Shown here piece by piece: positions 17,563 to 27,039 of a stretch of DNA of 64,000 nt. The stretch is taken from assembly GCF_016862115.1 (NCBI RefSeq), contig NZ_BOMI01000057.1, positions 25,841 through 89,840 of the forward strand, in the 5' to 3' direction. The notes under the pieces are model-generated. The model ran no database searches. It had not been told where the DNA came from and was given only the letters and a program-made list of their open reading frames with translations. Made by a program: the position numbers and the translations under genes. How positions within the stretch are numbered: the first letter of the stretch is position 1; the number at the start of each line of letters is the position of its first letter. This stretch comes from Paractinoplanes deccanensis. GTDB taxonomy: Bacteria; Actinomycetota; Actinomycetes; Mycobacteriales; Micromonosporaceae.

Positions 17563-19089
17563 TCAGGTCAGGCAGCGGGCAAGGGAATCGGCGTTGAAGC
17601 GCATCATCGCCACGTAATCGGTGACCCGGTCGTCGAAGGCGTCGCCGTAGATGTCGCAGACGCGCACGCCCTCCTGGCGCGCGACCTCGACGAGCGTCGA
17701 CGATCGGGCGCGCAGGTTCGGTTCCAGGAAGACCGCGCGCACGCGCAGGTTGCGCAGGGTCTCGGTGAGGCGCCGCCGGTCGGCCAGGCTCGGTTCCACG
17801 GCGGGGTTCGGGGTGACAAAACCCGCGATCACCATTCCGTACGCCTTCGCGAGGTAAGCAAACGCATCGTGCGTCGTCACCAGGTACCGGCTCGGCGCGG
17901 GTATCGCGGTGATGCGTTCGCGCACGTAGTCGTCGAGCGCGGTCAGCTCGCGCAGGTATCGGTCGGTGTTCGCCCGGTAGGTGGCCGTGCCGGCGGGATC
18001 GGCAGCGATGAGGCTGTCGCGGATCAGTTCGGCGTACGCCTGGGCGTTGCGCACGTCCTGCCACAGGTGCGGATCGATCTCGCCGTGCACGTGCCGGCCG
18101 AGAACCGCCTGCGGCAGTTGGTAGACGCGCGTGCCGGGCCGGCCGAGGAAGCGCAGCCCCGGGCCGGCGGGCACCTCGCGCAGCGCCTTGGCGGGCACCT
18201 CGATGACGGTGCGGGCCGGATCGAGCCGTTTGTCGTCGGCGAGCAGGTGGATGTCGCCGCTGTCGAGGTCGGCGGTGATGTCGGTGTGGCCGCCGCGCAG
18301 CACTGTCGCGCCCGCCATGCCGGGCACGGTGTGCGGGTCGACGCCGACGGCGAAGGTGAGCGTCCGTTCGCCCATCGGCACGGGCCTGCTGTCGGCGCTG
18401 ACGGCCAGTTGCGCGCGCAGGGTGAGGCGGTAGGCGCCGGCCTCGCTGAAGGCCCAGCTCATGTGGGTGTGCGCCTCCGGTGGCAGGACGGCGGTGTCGT
18501 CGCGGTAGCCGTTCGCCGGGTCGAAGCCGTCGCCGGAGTCCACGAAGACGTCCGGGTTGCCGAACGACTCGGTCAGGTAGGCCGTGAGCCGTCCCGGCCC
18601 GTCGGCCGCCGTGGCGGTGAGCCGGACGTCCGAGGTGCGGTCGGCGCCCAGGTGTGCGCCGTCCCCGTGCACCCGCAGGCCGAGCCAGACCGTGTCGAGC
18701 GAGACGTCCTCGACCAGCGGGATGATCTCGGCGGCGTACTTGGTGGCGCCCTCGGCGAGCGAGATCTGCTCGACGCCGTCCGGGAGGTTGGCGTCCAGGG
18801 CCTTGATGACGTTCTGCGCCTCGAGCAGCAGGTAGTTGCTGAAGGCCAGGTCGGCGTAGACGATGTTGCGGACGTCGCGCAGGGTCGGCTCGTAGGCGTG
18901 CGCGTCGGCGCTGTCCGGGACGATCGAGTCGACGAGGACGCGCTCGCCGCCGACGTTGCGGACGAGGTCGGCCAGGATGCCGGTGGTGGTGACGACCTGG
19001 ACACGGCCGTCGGCGTCGCTGAGGGCGGGCGGGGGCGAGCAACCGGCCACGGCGCCGAGCAGCATCGTCGCGGCGAGCAGGCGTTTCAT
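17563..19089 (-). CDS. ZnuA-like zinc-binding lipoprotein with inserted, rearranged anchor-M module
   Basis: 508 residues; lipobox GAVAGC (Cys17). The ZnuA fold is split. The N-lobe (~29-123, VVTTTGILADLVRNVGGE) supplies H64 in DAHAYEPT. The C-lobe begins near residue 333 with HVHGEIDPHLW (H335, H341), then H407 in VTTHDAF and D483 in YGDAF. These are the usual metal ligands. Residues ~124-332 are anchor-M sequence in swapped order: first the C-half (VWLGL, DGPGRL, AHTHMSW at 206-212), then the N-half (GHTD at 267-270, FLGRPG, YQLPQ). The insert sits where classic ZnuA has its His-rich loop. Delivers zinc to the ABC permease. Confidence 0.9.
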   Translation of the reverse strand: MKRLLAATMLLGAVAGCSPPPALSDADGRVQVVTTTGILADLVRNVGGERVLVDSIVPDSADAHAYEPTLRDVRNIVYADLAFSNYLLLEAQNVIKALDANLPDGVEQISLAEGATKYAAEIIPLVEDVSLDTVWLGLRVHGDGAHLGADRTSDVRLTATAADGPGRLTAYLTESFGNPDVFVDSGDGFDPANGYRDDTAVLPPEAHTHMSWAFSEAGAYRLTLRAQLAVSADSRPVPMGERTLTFAVGVDPHTVPGMAGATVLRGGHTDITADLDSGDIHLLADDKRLDPARTVIEVPAKALREVPAGPGLRFLGRPGTRVYQLPQAVLGRHVHGEIDPHLWQDVRNAQAYAELIRDSLIAADPAGTATYRANTDRYLRELTALDDYVRERITAIPAPSRYLVTTHDAFAYLAKAYGMVIAGFVTPNPAVEPSLADRRRLTETLRNLRVRAVFLEPNLRARSSTLVEVARQEGVRVCDIYGDAFDDRVTDYVAMMRFNADSLARCLT

Positions 19090-19112
19090 GAGACTCCGGG
19101 TACGGTGGGCGT

Positions 19113-19143
19113 GGGCCCGCTCCAGTTGCGGTGGAGCGGGCCC
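19113..19143 (-). terminator. Perfect 12-bp hairpin between module genes and transporter genes
   Basis: Arms GGGCCCGCTCCA and TGGAGCGGGCCC with a 7-nt loop, in the 60-nt gap between the 211-residue module gene and the ZnuA-like gene. There is no T-tract, so it may attenuate transcription partially or protect mRNA ends. Confidence 0.6.
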
Positions 19144-19149
19144 GCGCGC

Positions 19150-19785
19150 TTACGGCAGGACGGTGAAGGTGAACGCCTTCGCGCCGGTGGTGACGGTGGC
19201 CCCGGTGCTCGCGAGCCGGCCGGTCACCTCGAAGGTGACGGTGTAGGTGCCGGGCTGGGTGAAGCCCCAGTTGGCGTGGGCGTGCACGTTGCGCGCCACG
19301 GTCCGGCTGTCCGGCAGGCCGTCGCCGGAGTCATACAATGTGGACGGTGTTCCCGCCGAGACGGTGTAGACGCTGAACGCGCCCGGGCCCGTGACGGAGG
19401 CCAGCTTGACCGTCACGGAGTTGCCCTGGAGCACGCCGCTCGGGATCTCGAGTGTGTTCCACCCGGCCCAGAGCAGCCCGGCGGTGCTCGCCTGCGGCAG
19501 CACCCACGCGGTCGAGCCCGCGGCGCCGAGGAACGACCAGGCGCTGCCGCTCGGCACGGTGATCTTCGAGGCGGCGGGCACCTGGAGGACCACGTCGGCG
19601 GGGTCGCGCTCGACCTCGCTGCCGCCGGTGCCGTCGTTGACGCTCAGCGAGAGCGCGCCCGCGGCGTAGTCGACGTCGAGGACGTCCACGTGCCCGCTCG
19701 TGAGGGTCACCGGGGCAGCCCCGGCCGGAGCGGCGGACAGGCCGAGGACGGCGGCGGCGGTCAGCAGCGCCACTGCGGCCCTCAC
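19150..19785 (-). CDS. Secreted single-module anchor-M protein
   Basis: 211 residues from GTG 19785. Signal peptide 1-23 (ending AGA-A), then a single anchor-M module to the C-terminus: GHVD (31-34), FLGAAG, LPQASTAGLLWAGWNT, and HAHANW near residue 177. No membrane segment, lipobox or sorting motif follows, so the product should be released or held by protein-protein contact. Its start overlaps the previous gene's stop (GTGA), so it is translated in tandem with its near twin. Likely role is extracellular zinc capture or handover; this is inference from context and the two His motifs. Confidence 0.85.
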   Translation of the reverse strand: MRAAVALLTAAAVLGLSAAPAGAAPVTLTSGHVDVLDVDYAAGALSLSVNDGTGGSEVERDPADVVLQVPAASKITVPSGSAWSFLGAAGSTAWVLPQASTAGLLWAGWNTLEIPSGVLQGNSVTVKLASVTGPGAFSVYTVSAGTPSTLYDSGDGLPDSRTVARNVHAHANWGFTQPGTYTVTFEVTGRLASTGATVTTGAKAFTFTVLP

Positions 19786-20438
19786 GGCTGCACCACGATC
19801 CGGTAGACGGCCGGCTCCGACGTCACGGTGGCGCCCGTGGCGGCGAGGGTGCCGGTGGCGCGCACCTTGATGAGGTAGGTGCCCGCCTTCTGGAAGCCCC
19901 AGCTGGCGTGCTGGTGCGCGCCGGCGGCGAGCGGGAACGCGTCGGGCAGGCCGTCGCCGCTGTTCACCAGGATGTGCGGCGTGCCGACCGCGTCCTCGGT
20001 CCAGACGGCCACGCGGCCGGGGCCGGCGACCCCCTCGACCCGCGCGGTGACCGTGTCGCCGGTGAAGACGCCGGCCTCGATCTCCTCGGCGGACAGGCCC
20101 GGCCAGAGCAACTCCTCGTTCTGGATCTCGGGAAGCACCCAGACGCGGGCGCCGGGCGCGCCGAGGAAGCCGAACGCGGTGCTGTCCGGGACGGTGGTGC
20201 GGGCGGCCCGCTTGACGAGCAGCACGACGTCGTCGACCTCGCGCTCGACGTCCGGTTCGACGGTCTCGTCGTGGACGCCGATCTCGAGGGCGCCGTCCTC
20301 GTAGGCCACGTCGACGACGTCCACGTGGCCCGCGCTGAGAACGACGGGGGTGGCGTACGCCTGCGCCGGCACGGCGGTGGTCAGCAGCGCGGTGGCGAGC
20401 ACGCCGCTGCCGAGCAACAGGCGGAGGGATCTGTGCAA
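19782..20438 (-). CDS. Secreted single-module anchor-M protein, tandem paralogue
   Basis: 218 residues. Start is TTG at 20438 because AAGGAG lies 8 nt upstream and no ATG or GTG fits; this is an unusual initiator. Signal peptide ends near AVPAQA. Module motifs: GHVD (37-40), FLGAPG, LPEIQNEELLWPGL (the usual WNT is replaced by LSA), HQHASW near residue 182. It is the first gene after the internal Zur operator at 20492-20512 and is coupled by GTGA overlap to its paralogue. The tandem pair arose by duplication and has diverged clearly. Confidence 0.82.
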   Translation of the reverse strand: MHRSLRLLLGSGVLATALLTTAVPAQAYATPVVLSAGHVDVVDVAYEDGALEIGVHDETVEPDVEREVDDVVLLVKRAARTTVPDSTAFGFLGAPGARVWVLPEIQNEELLWPGLSAEEIEAGVFTGDTVTARVEGVAGPGRVAVWTEDAVGTPHILVNSGDGLPDAFPLAAGAHQHASWGFQKAGTYLIKVRATGTLAATGATVTSEPAVYRIVVQP

Positions 20439-20491
20439 GGTGGTCTCCTTGTGATGGGTCCGGCCGACGTCGACCGGATCGATCCGAAGCT

Positions 20492-20509
20492 TAATGGTTT
20501 TCATTTTCA

Positions 20510-20512
<3 letters not shown>
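20492..20512 (-). promoter_or_regulatory. Zur-type operator upstream of the internal module/transporter genes
   Basis: TAATG-N11-CATTA containing ATGAAAATGAAAACCAT on the minus strand, close to the actinobacterial Zur consensus (TGAAAATGATTTTCA-like). It lies 53 nt upstream of the TTG start and overlaps the stop codon of the LAKTG protein gene. Confidence 0.75.
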
Positions 20513-22203
<1,691 letters not shown>

Positions 22204-22207
<4 letters not shown>

Positions 22208-23220
22208 GAGCTCCCTTCCTTGTCCAGGACGTGATCGGAGCCGCGCCGATCCGGCGCGGCGGCCTGGTCGCGGCCTCGCTGTTCGGCCTCGGCGATGGCG
22301 GCTGCCAGGCGGATGCGGCGGCGGCGCCGGTTCAGGAGCCGGCCGGCCACCAGGGCCGCGGCGAGGGCGAGCAGCGCCAGCTGGGGCCACGGCACCAGCC
22401 AGACCGTGCGGCGTGCGGCGCCGGTCGAGGGGGAGGCCGCCAGCGTGACCTGCGAGCGGAACAGCGGCGGCACCGAGTCGAGCCGCACGGACGTGCGTAC
22501 CGACCCGCCCGGCAGGATCTCGGCGACCGGCGCGCCTGCCGCGGTCGTCGCGCCGATACCGAACGGGCCGGCCGCCCGGGCCGACGGCCGCGCGCTCAGG
22601 CGTACGTTCCCCGTGTTGGCGATGGTGAATGTGGCGGTGAGCCGCGGTAGCGCGAGCGGATTCCACGGCGTCGAGGTCGTCAGGTGTACGTCTGTGATGC
22701 TCAGGGCCGGGCGCACCGGCCCCGTCACGCGCAGATAGACGCGCGTGCCGACCCGATGGTCCACAGTGAATGATTCGCCGGTGCCCGAGGTGAGCGAGGC
22801 GACCACCCCGGCCGCGTGGTCGCCCGGAGTGGCGTTGGCGGGCACGGTGAGGGTGAGCGGCACGATGACGCGGGACGACTTCGGCAGCGTGACCGTGGTG
22901 CGGCCCAGCCGGATCCAGCTGCCCGCGCCCGTCGGCTTCGTGGTGCCGGCCAGCAGGTCGAAGCCGCCGCCCGCGGTGGTGAAGGCGTCGCTCGCGTACA
23001 GCCGGAGAGTCAGAGGCCGCGCCGAGTGGTTGGTGACCGCGACGTGGTCGGTGAGGGTGGCGCCGGGGTCGAGTTTGTAGTCGAGGGCCGGGCGGCCGTT
23101 CGGGCCCTGGGGACCCGACGGCGACACCGACCAGGTGAGCGGGTCGTTGCCGGGTGCGGCGTTCGCGGGCGCGGGAACCAGCAGCAGGGCCAGGACGGCG
23201 GCGGCGATGCGGGTGTGCAT
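22204..23220 (-). CDS. DUF916-like WxL-interacting protein with C-terminal membrane anchor
   Basis: 338 residues. Signal peptide 1-21. The region 28-165 has the DUF916 pattern of WxL-interacting proteins (SVSPSGPQG, LDPGATLTDHVAVTNHS, PLTLRLYASDAF, PLTLTVPANATPGDHAAGVVAS). Residues ~170-265 form a second beta-domain like DUF3324. A membrane segment (274-295) and RRRRR follow. In Firmicutes such proteins bind WxL-domain partners and peptidoglycan; here the WxL-like partner is encoded immediately upstream. Coupled by ATGA overlap to the LAKTG wall protein gene. No metal ligand motif is evident, so a structural role is likely. Confidence 0.8.
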
Positions 23221-23241
23221 GAGAGGGTCTTCCGTCCGCAG

Positions 23242-23280
23242 GTCGCGGGGCGGCCAGGGGCACAGCGGCCGCCCCGCGAC
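23242..23280 (-). terminator. Perfect 14-bp hairpin between first and second genes of the locus
   Basis: Arms GTCGCGGGGCGGCC and GGCCGCCCCGCGAC around an 11-nt loop, filling the 64-nt gap after the WxL-like gene. No T-tract. It would favour higher expression of the first gene than of those downstream. Confidence 0.6.
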
Positions 23281-23284
23281 GTCA

Positions 23285-24736
23285 TCAGATGGCGGTGAGG
23301 GTGAGCGTGCCGGTGTAGGTGCCGGCCGCCGTGTCGGTGGGAACGCTGAGCTTCAGTGCGGCGTCGAGCTCGGCGGTGCCGAGTCCCTTGCCCGCCGGCG
23401 CCGACGCGAGGACCGCGCTGCCGCCGAGGCCCGTGCCGGGCTGCCCCGCGACGTACGGGACGGCGACCGGCCCGGCCACCACGCCCTGCTGGCCGCCCTG
23501 CCGGGTGACGGCCGGCGTCCAGCCCAGGTAGCCGCCCGCGAAGGCCGTGCCGTCGTCGCCCTTGAAGCCGTCGGGCACCTGCCCGGACGCCGTCCAGCCC
23601 GGCTTGGCCCGCCGGGTGTCGGTGACGGTGACCGGCCGCAGGGCGCCGGAGGTCTCCCACCGGTCGCCGGAGGCGGACAGCGTGGCGGCCGGCAGCGCGA
23701 CGGACCGGTCCTCGGGGTCGACGCTGAGCACGAGGGCGCCCTCGGCCGCGCTGATCGTCGCCGTGACCGACTTGGTGGCGCTGCTGCCCTCGGGCGGGAA
23801 CGCCACCCAGAGCGTGACGAGCTCGCTGGTCGCCGCCACGGTCTCGCCGTCGTAGAGCTTGACGAGGTAGTCGGTGCCGTTGAGCGCGCGGGTGGCGGTG
23901 AAGCTGTAGGACGCGCCGGTCTCGCCCTCGATCGGCGCGTAGTCGTCGCCGCCGGGCTTCCTGCTGAACCACTGGTACTTCGTCAGCGCGCCCTGCGGCG
24001 TCTGCACGGCCTGCAGCGTGACGGTGTCGCCGGCCTGGTATTCGTCGGCCATGCCGGACACCGCGAGGCTGAGCCCCTGACGGTCGCCGACGACGAACCG
24101 GTAGTCGACCGGGCCGGTGCTCACCGCCGCGCCGTTGGTGAGCGTGGCGTCCGCCTGGAACTTCAGGGTGTACGCGCCCGGCTGTGAGAACACCCAGCCG
24201 GCGTGCGCGTGGGTGTGCACGGGCACGTCGAGCCGGTCGGGCAGGCCGTCGGTGCTGCGGAACTTGATGGCTGGCGTACCGAGGGAGTTGGTGTCGAACA
24301 GCGTCACGTCGCCGGGGCCGTCGGCGCCGACGAGGCTGATGGTGACCTTGTCGCCGGCGAAGACGCCGGAGCTGAGCTTGGTGGTGTTCCAGCCCGGCCA
24401 GAGCAGGGCGGGGTCCTGGACCTGCGGCAGCATCCAGATCTTGCTGCCCGGCTCGCCGAGGAAGGCGAAGGACGGCAGGTCGGGCACGGTGGTCTCGGCG
24501 GCCGGCAGCACCTGGAACGTGACGTCGGCCGGGTCGCGCACCACCGACGGGCTCACCGTGTCGTCGTTGACCTTCAGCCTCAGCGCGCCGTCCTCGTAGT
24601 GCACGTCGACGGCGTCGGTGTGGCCCTTGGACAGCACCACCGCCTCGGCCGCCAGCGCCGGCGGGGCGCCGAAGAGCGTGGCGGCCGCCAGGCATCCGGC
24701 GGCCGCGACCGCGACCCGTACGCGGGGTCTCTTCAC
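23285..24736 (-). CDS. Secreted protein: anchor-M module, Ig-like domain, WxL-like domain
   Basis: 483 residues from GTG 24736, with AAAGGAG 7 nt upstream. Signal peptide 1-29. Anchor-M module ~32-205: [34 protein letters not shown]. An Ig-like domain (~215-310, [21 protein letters not shown]) follows. Residues ~320-483 look like a WxL domain: [36 protein letters not shown] and a final TYTGTLTLT. WxL domains attach non-covalently to peptidoglycan. It is the first gene after a perfect Zur box, so it should be strongly made under zinc starvation. Joins metal-type module and wall attachment in one chain. Confidence 0.85.
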   Translation of the reverse strand: MKRPRVRVAVAAAGCLAAATLFGAPPALAAEAVVLSKGHTDAVDVHYEDGALRLKVNDDTVSPSVVRDPADVTFQVLPAAETTVPDLPSFAFLGEPGSKIWMLPQVQDPALLWPGWNTTKLSSGVFAGDKVTISLVGADGPGDVTLFDTNSLGTPAIKFRSTDGLPDRLDVPVHTHAHAGWVFSQPGAYTLKFQADATLTNGAAVSTGPVDYRFVVGDRQGLSLAVSGMADEYQAGDTVTLQAVQTPQGALTKYQWFSRKPGGDDYAPIEGETGASYSFTATRALNGTDYLVKLYDGETVAATSELVTLWVAFPPEGSSATKSVTATISAAEGALVLSVDPEDRSVALPAATLSASGDRWETSGALRPVTVTDTRRAKPGWTASGQVPDGFKGDDGTAFAGGYLGWTPAVTRQGGQQGVVAGPVAVPYVAGQPGTGLGGSAVLASAPAGKGLGTAELDAALKLSVPTDTAAGTYTGTLTLTAI

Positions 24737-24761
24737 GCATCGTCTCCTTTCGGTCCATACA

Positions 24762-24782
24762 TGAAAACGGGTCTCGTTTTCA
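24762..24782 (-). promoter_or_regulatory. Zur-type operator, perfect inverted repeat
   Basis: TGAAAACG-N5-CGTTTTCA, 26 nt upstream of the leftward locus start. Every base of the 8-bp arms pairs. Confidence 0.8.
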
Positions 24783-24815
24783 ACGCGGGGACCGTAACAT
24801 GGACGATGCTGTTAT

Positions 24816-24830
24816 TGGAAACGGTTTTCA
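24816..24830 (+). promoter_or_regulatory. Zur-type operator upstream of rpmG
   Basis: TGGAAACGGTTTTCA, a near-perfect hyphenated palindrome (one mismatch) ending 3 nt before the rpmG -10 element. Bound repressor would block polymerase directly. Confidence 0.8.
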
Positions 24831-24833
24831 TTG

Positions 24834-24839
24834 TATGGT
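24834..24839 (+). promoter_or_regulatory. -10 element of leaderless rpmG promoter
   Basis: TATGGT, 7 nt before the rpmG ATG at 24847, immediately downstream of the Zur-type operator. Confidence 0.65.
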
Positions 24840-24846
24840 GACGCCC

Positions 24847-25014
24847 ATGGCAAAGAGCACCGACATCCGGCCCGTCATCAAGCTGCGCAGCACCGCGGGC
24901 ACGGGCTACACCTACGTGACCCGCAAGAACCGGCGCACCAACCCGGACCGCCTCGTCCTGCGCAAGTACGACCCGATCGCCCGCCGCCACGTCGACTTCC
25001 GCGAGGACCGCTAA
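24847..25014 (+). CDS. rpmG: Zinc-independent 50S ribosomal protein L33
   Basis: 55 residues ([18 protein letters not shown], then [19 protein letters not shown]). The CXXC pairs of zinc-binding L33 are absent, so this is the C-minus paralogue used under zinc starvation. The ATG at 24847 is preferred over an earlier frame start because the -10 element sits 7 nt upstream and the conserved L33 N-terminus begins there. Its operator is divergent from the one driving the zinc-surface locus, giving a shared zinc-controlled regulatory region. Confidence 0.96.
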   Translation: MAKSTDIRPVIKLRSTAGTGYTYVTRKNRRTNPDRLVLRKYDPIARRHVDFREDR

Positions 25015-25024
25015 TCTCCTATCG

Positions 25025-25043
25025 GCTATATATGTGTTATAGG
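25025..25043 (+). promoter_or_regulatory. AT-rich dyad in the promoter region of the peptide/nickel ABC operon
   Basis: CTATA-N8-TATAG, the only strongly AT-rich stretch nearby. It could be a regulator site or part of the promoter (TATATA / TTATAG). No regulator gene is adjacent. Confidence 0.35.
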
Positions 25044-25046
25044 TCT

Positions 25047-25115
25047 CTTGGCGGGGTCAAACCGGGTGCGGCGTCCTTACGATCAGCGCCGTCCCACCCG
25101 CACCGCCCCGCCAAG
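25047..25115 (+). promoter_or_regulatory. Structured 5' leader of the ABC operon
   Basis: A 10-bp outer stem (CTTGGCGGGG with CCCCGCCAAG) and an inner 7-bp stem (GGTGCGG with CCGCACC) enclose a 26-nt loop. The outer arm ends one base before the AAGGA ribosome-binding site of the first gene, so folding could affect initiation. Confidence 0.5.
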
Positions 25116-25123
25116 AAGGAACC

Positions 25124-26032
25124 GTGGTCGTCGACATCCCGCTCGCTCCGGCGCGGCATCCCCTGCGCAGGCTGCTCGCCGATCGCTGGGCGGTGGCGGG
25201 CGGCGCCACCATCCTGGTCCTCCTGCTCGTCGCCGTCGCCGCGCCGCTGCTGTCCTCGGTGGAGGGTCACGACCCCTACACGTACGACCTGAGCGCGCTC
25301 GACGACTCCGGCAAGCCGCTGGGCCGGGGCGGCGGCATCAGCGGGGACCACTGGTTCGGCGTCGAGCCGATGACCGGGCGCGACCTGTTCGCCATCGTGG
25401 TGCACGGCGCGCGCACGTCCCTGCTCGTCGGTGTCGGGGCGACCCTCATCGCCGTCGCGATCGGCGTGCTCGTGGGGGTCACGGCCGGCTACTTCGGCGG
25501 CTGGTTCGACCGCGTGCTGAGCCGGATCACCGACGTCCTCCTCGGTTTTCCGTGGCTGGTCTTCGTCATCGCGCTCGGGGCGATCGCGCCTGCCCGCTTC
25601 CCCAAGCAGCTGCTGCTGGTCCTGGTGATCGGCCTCTTCGGCTGGCCGGGCATCGCCCGCGTGGTCCGTGGCCAGACCATGGCCCTGAAACAGCGGACCT
25701 TCGTGGTCGCCTCCGCCGCGCTCGGCGCGGGCACGGGCCATCAGCTCCGCCGCCACTATCTGCCGAACCTGATGTCGACCATCATCGTCTACGCCACCAT
25801 GACGATCCCGGGGATGATCGGCTCGGAGGCCGCCCTGTCGTTCCTCGGCGTCGGGGTGCCGCCGCCCACGCCGGCCTGGGGCCGCACCATCGGCGAGGCG
25901 ATCGCCTGGGTGCAGACCGATCCGATGTTCCTGGTCTTCCCCGGCGCCGCGCTCTTCCTGGTGACGCTCGCCTTCAACCTGTTCGGCGACGGTCTGCGTG
26001 ACGCGCTCGACCCGAGGACGGCCAAGCGATGA
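25124..26032 (+). CDS. DppC/NikC-type ABC permease
   Basis: 302 residues from GTG 25124 (AAGGA upstream). N-terminal membrane segment (GGATILVLLLVAVAAPLL) and a polar loop with HWFGVEPMTGRDLF and FAIVVHGARTSLLVG, the DppC signature. Five further segments follow; the EAA-like loop reads VASAALGAGTGHQLRRHYLPN. Component of a peptide, nickel or metallophore importer. First gene of the operon; ends in ATGA overlap with the second permease. Confidence 0.93.
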   Translation: MVVDIPLAPARHPLRRLLADRWAVAGGATILVLLLVAVAAPLLSSVEGHDPYTYDLSALDDSGKPLGRGGGISGDHWFGVEPMTGRDLFAIVVHGARTSLLVGVGATLIAVAIGVLVGVTAGYFGGWFDRVLSRITDVLLGFPWLVFVIALGAIAPARFPKQLLLVLVIGLFGWPGIARVVRGQTMALKQRTFVVASAALGAGTGHQLRRHYLPNLMSTIIVYATMTIPGMIGSEAALSFLGVGVPPPTPAWGRTIGEAIAWVQTDPMFLVFPGAALFLVTLAFNLFGDGLRDALDPRTAKR

Positions 26033-27021
26033 GGACCCTGCGCTTCGCCGGCTTCCGCCTGCTCGGCATGGCGAGCACCCTGCTGGTGATCAGCTTCCTC
26101 ACGTACGCCGTCTTCTACGTGCTGCCGGCCGACCCGGCGCGGCTGTCCTGCGGCCGTCCGTGCACCCCGGAGCGGCTCGCCGAGGCGAGCGCCTTCATGG
26201 GCTACGACAAGCCCTGGCTGCAGCAGTATCTCGACTTTCTCGGCGGCATCTTCACCGGCCGGCACTTCGGCGCCGGCCAGGCCGCCGTCGACTGTGCCGC
26301 GCCCTGCTTCGGCTACTCGTTCCGGCTCAACGAGCCGGTCACCCAGCTCATCGGGGAGCGGGCACCGGTGACCTTCTCGATCGCCGTCGGCGCGGCCGTG
26401 CTGTGGCTGCTGCTCGGCGTCTCGTCCGGCGTCGCCGCCGCCGTCAAGCGTGGCACCCTGCTCGACCGGTCGGCGATGGTGTTCTCGACCATCGGGGTCT
26501 CCTCGCCGGCCTACCTGGTGGGCCTGCTCGGCATCCTGCTCTTCGGCTTCACGCTCGACATGGTGCCGGTCGGCGGCTACGTCCCGCTCACCGAGAGCCC
26601 GGTCGACTGGCTCTGGCACCTCGTCCTGCCGTGGTGCGTGCTCGCTCTGATCAACGCGGCCCTCTACGCCCGGCTCACCCGAGGCCAGATGATCGAGGTG
26701 CTGGGCGAGGACTACATCCGGACGGCCCGGGCCAAGGGACTGCGCGAGCGCCGCGTGATCGGCCGGCACGGGCTGCGCAACGTGCTCATCCCGGTCGTCA
26801 CCGTCTTCGGCCTCGACCTGGGGCTGCTGCTGGGCGGCGCGATCATCACCGAGCGCGTGTTCAGCATGCAGGGCCTCGGCGCGCTGCTCATCGAGGCGGT
26901 CGGCACCGTCGACCTACCGGTGATCGTCGGCATGACGCTGTTCGCCGCCTTCCTCGTCATCGTCGCCAACTTCGCCGTCGACCTCGTCTACGGCGTCCTC
27001 GACCCGCGAGTCTCGCGGTAG
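26029..27021 (+). CDS. DppB/NikB-type ABC permease
   Basis: 330 residues, six membrane segments. Motifs include FRLLGMASTLLVISFLTYAV at the start, YDKPWLQQYLDFLGGIFTG, and YIRTARAKGLRERRVIGRHG, the conserved cytoplasmic loop of the DppB family that contacts the ATPase. Periplasmic-side loops contain two short Cys pairs (CGRPC and CAAPC), unusual for this family and possibly disulfide-bonded. Forms the channel with the preceding permease. Confidence 0.93.
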   Translation: MRTLRFAGFRLLGMASTLLVISFLTYAVFYVLPADPARLSCGRPCTPERLAEASAFMGYDKPWLQQYLDFLGGIFTGRHFGAGQAAVDCAAPCFGYSFRLNEPVTQLIGERAPVTFSIAVGAAVLWLLLGVSSGVAAAVKRGTLLDRSAMVFSTIGVSSPAYLVGLLGILLFGFTLDMVPVGGYVPLTESPVDWLWHLVLPWCVLALINAALYARLTRGQMIEVLGEDYIRTARAKGLRERRVIGRHGLRNVLIPVVTVFGLDLGLLLGGAIITERVFSMQGLGALLIEAVGTVDLPVIVGMTLFAAFLVIVANFAVDLVYGVLDPRVSR

Positions 27022-27039
27022 TGAAAGGAAATCCCCCCA

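Noticed and set aside
25047..25115. Naming the leader structure a known riboswitch
   Set aside because: The stems match no riboswitch consensus I recognise; it is reported only as a fold.
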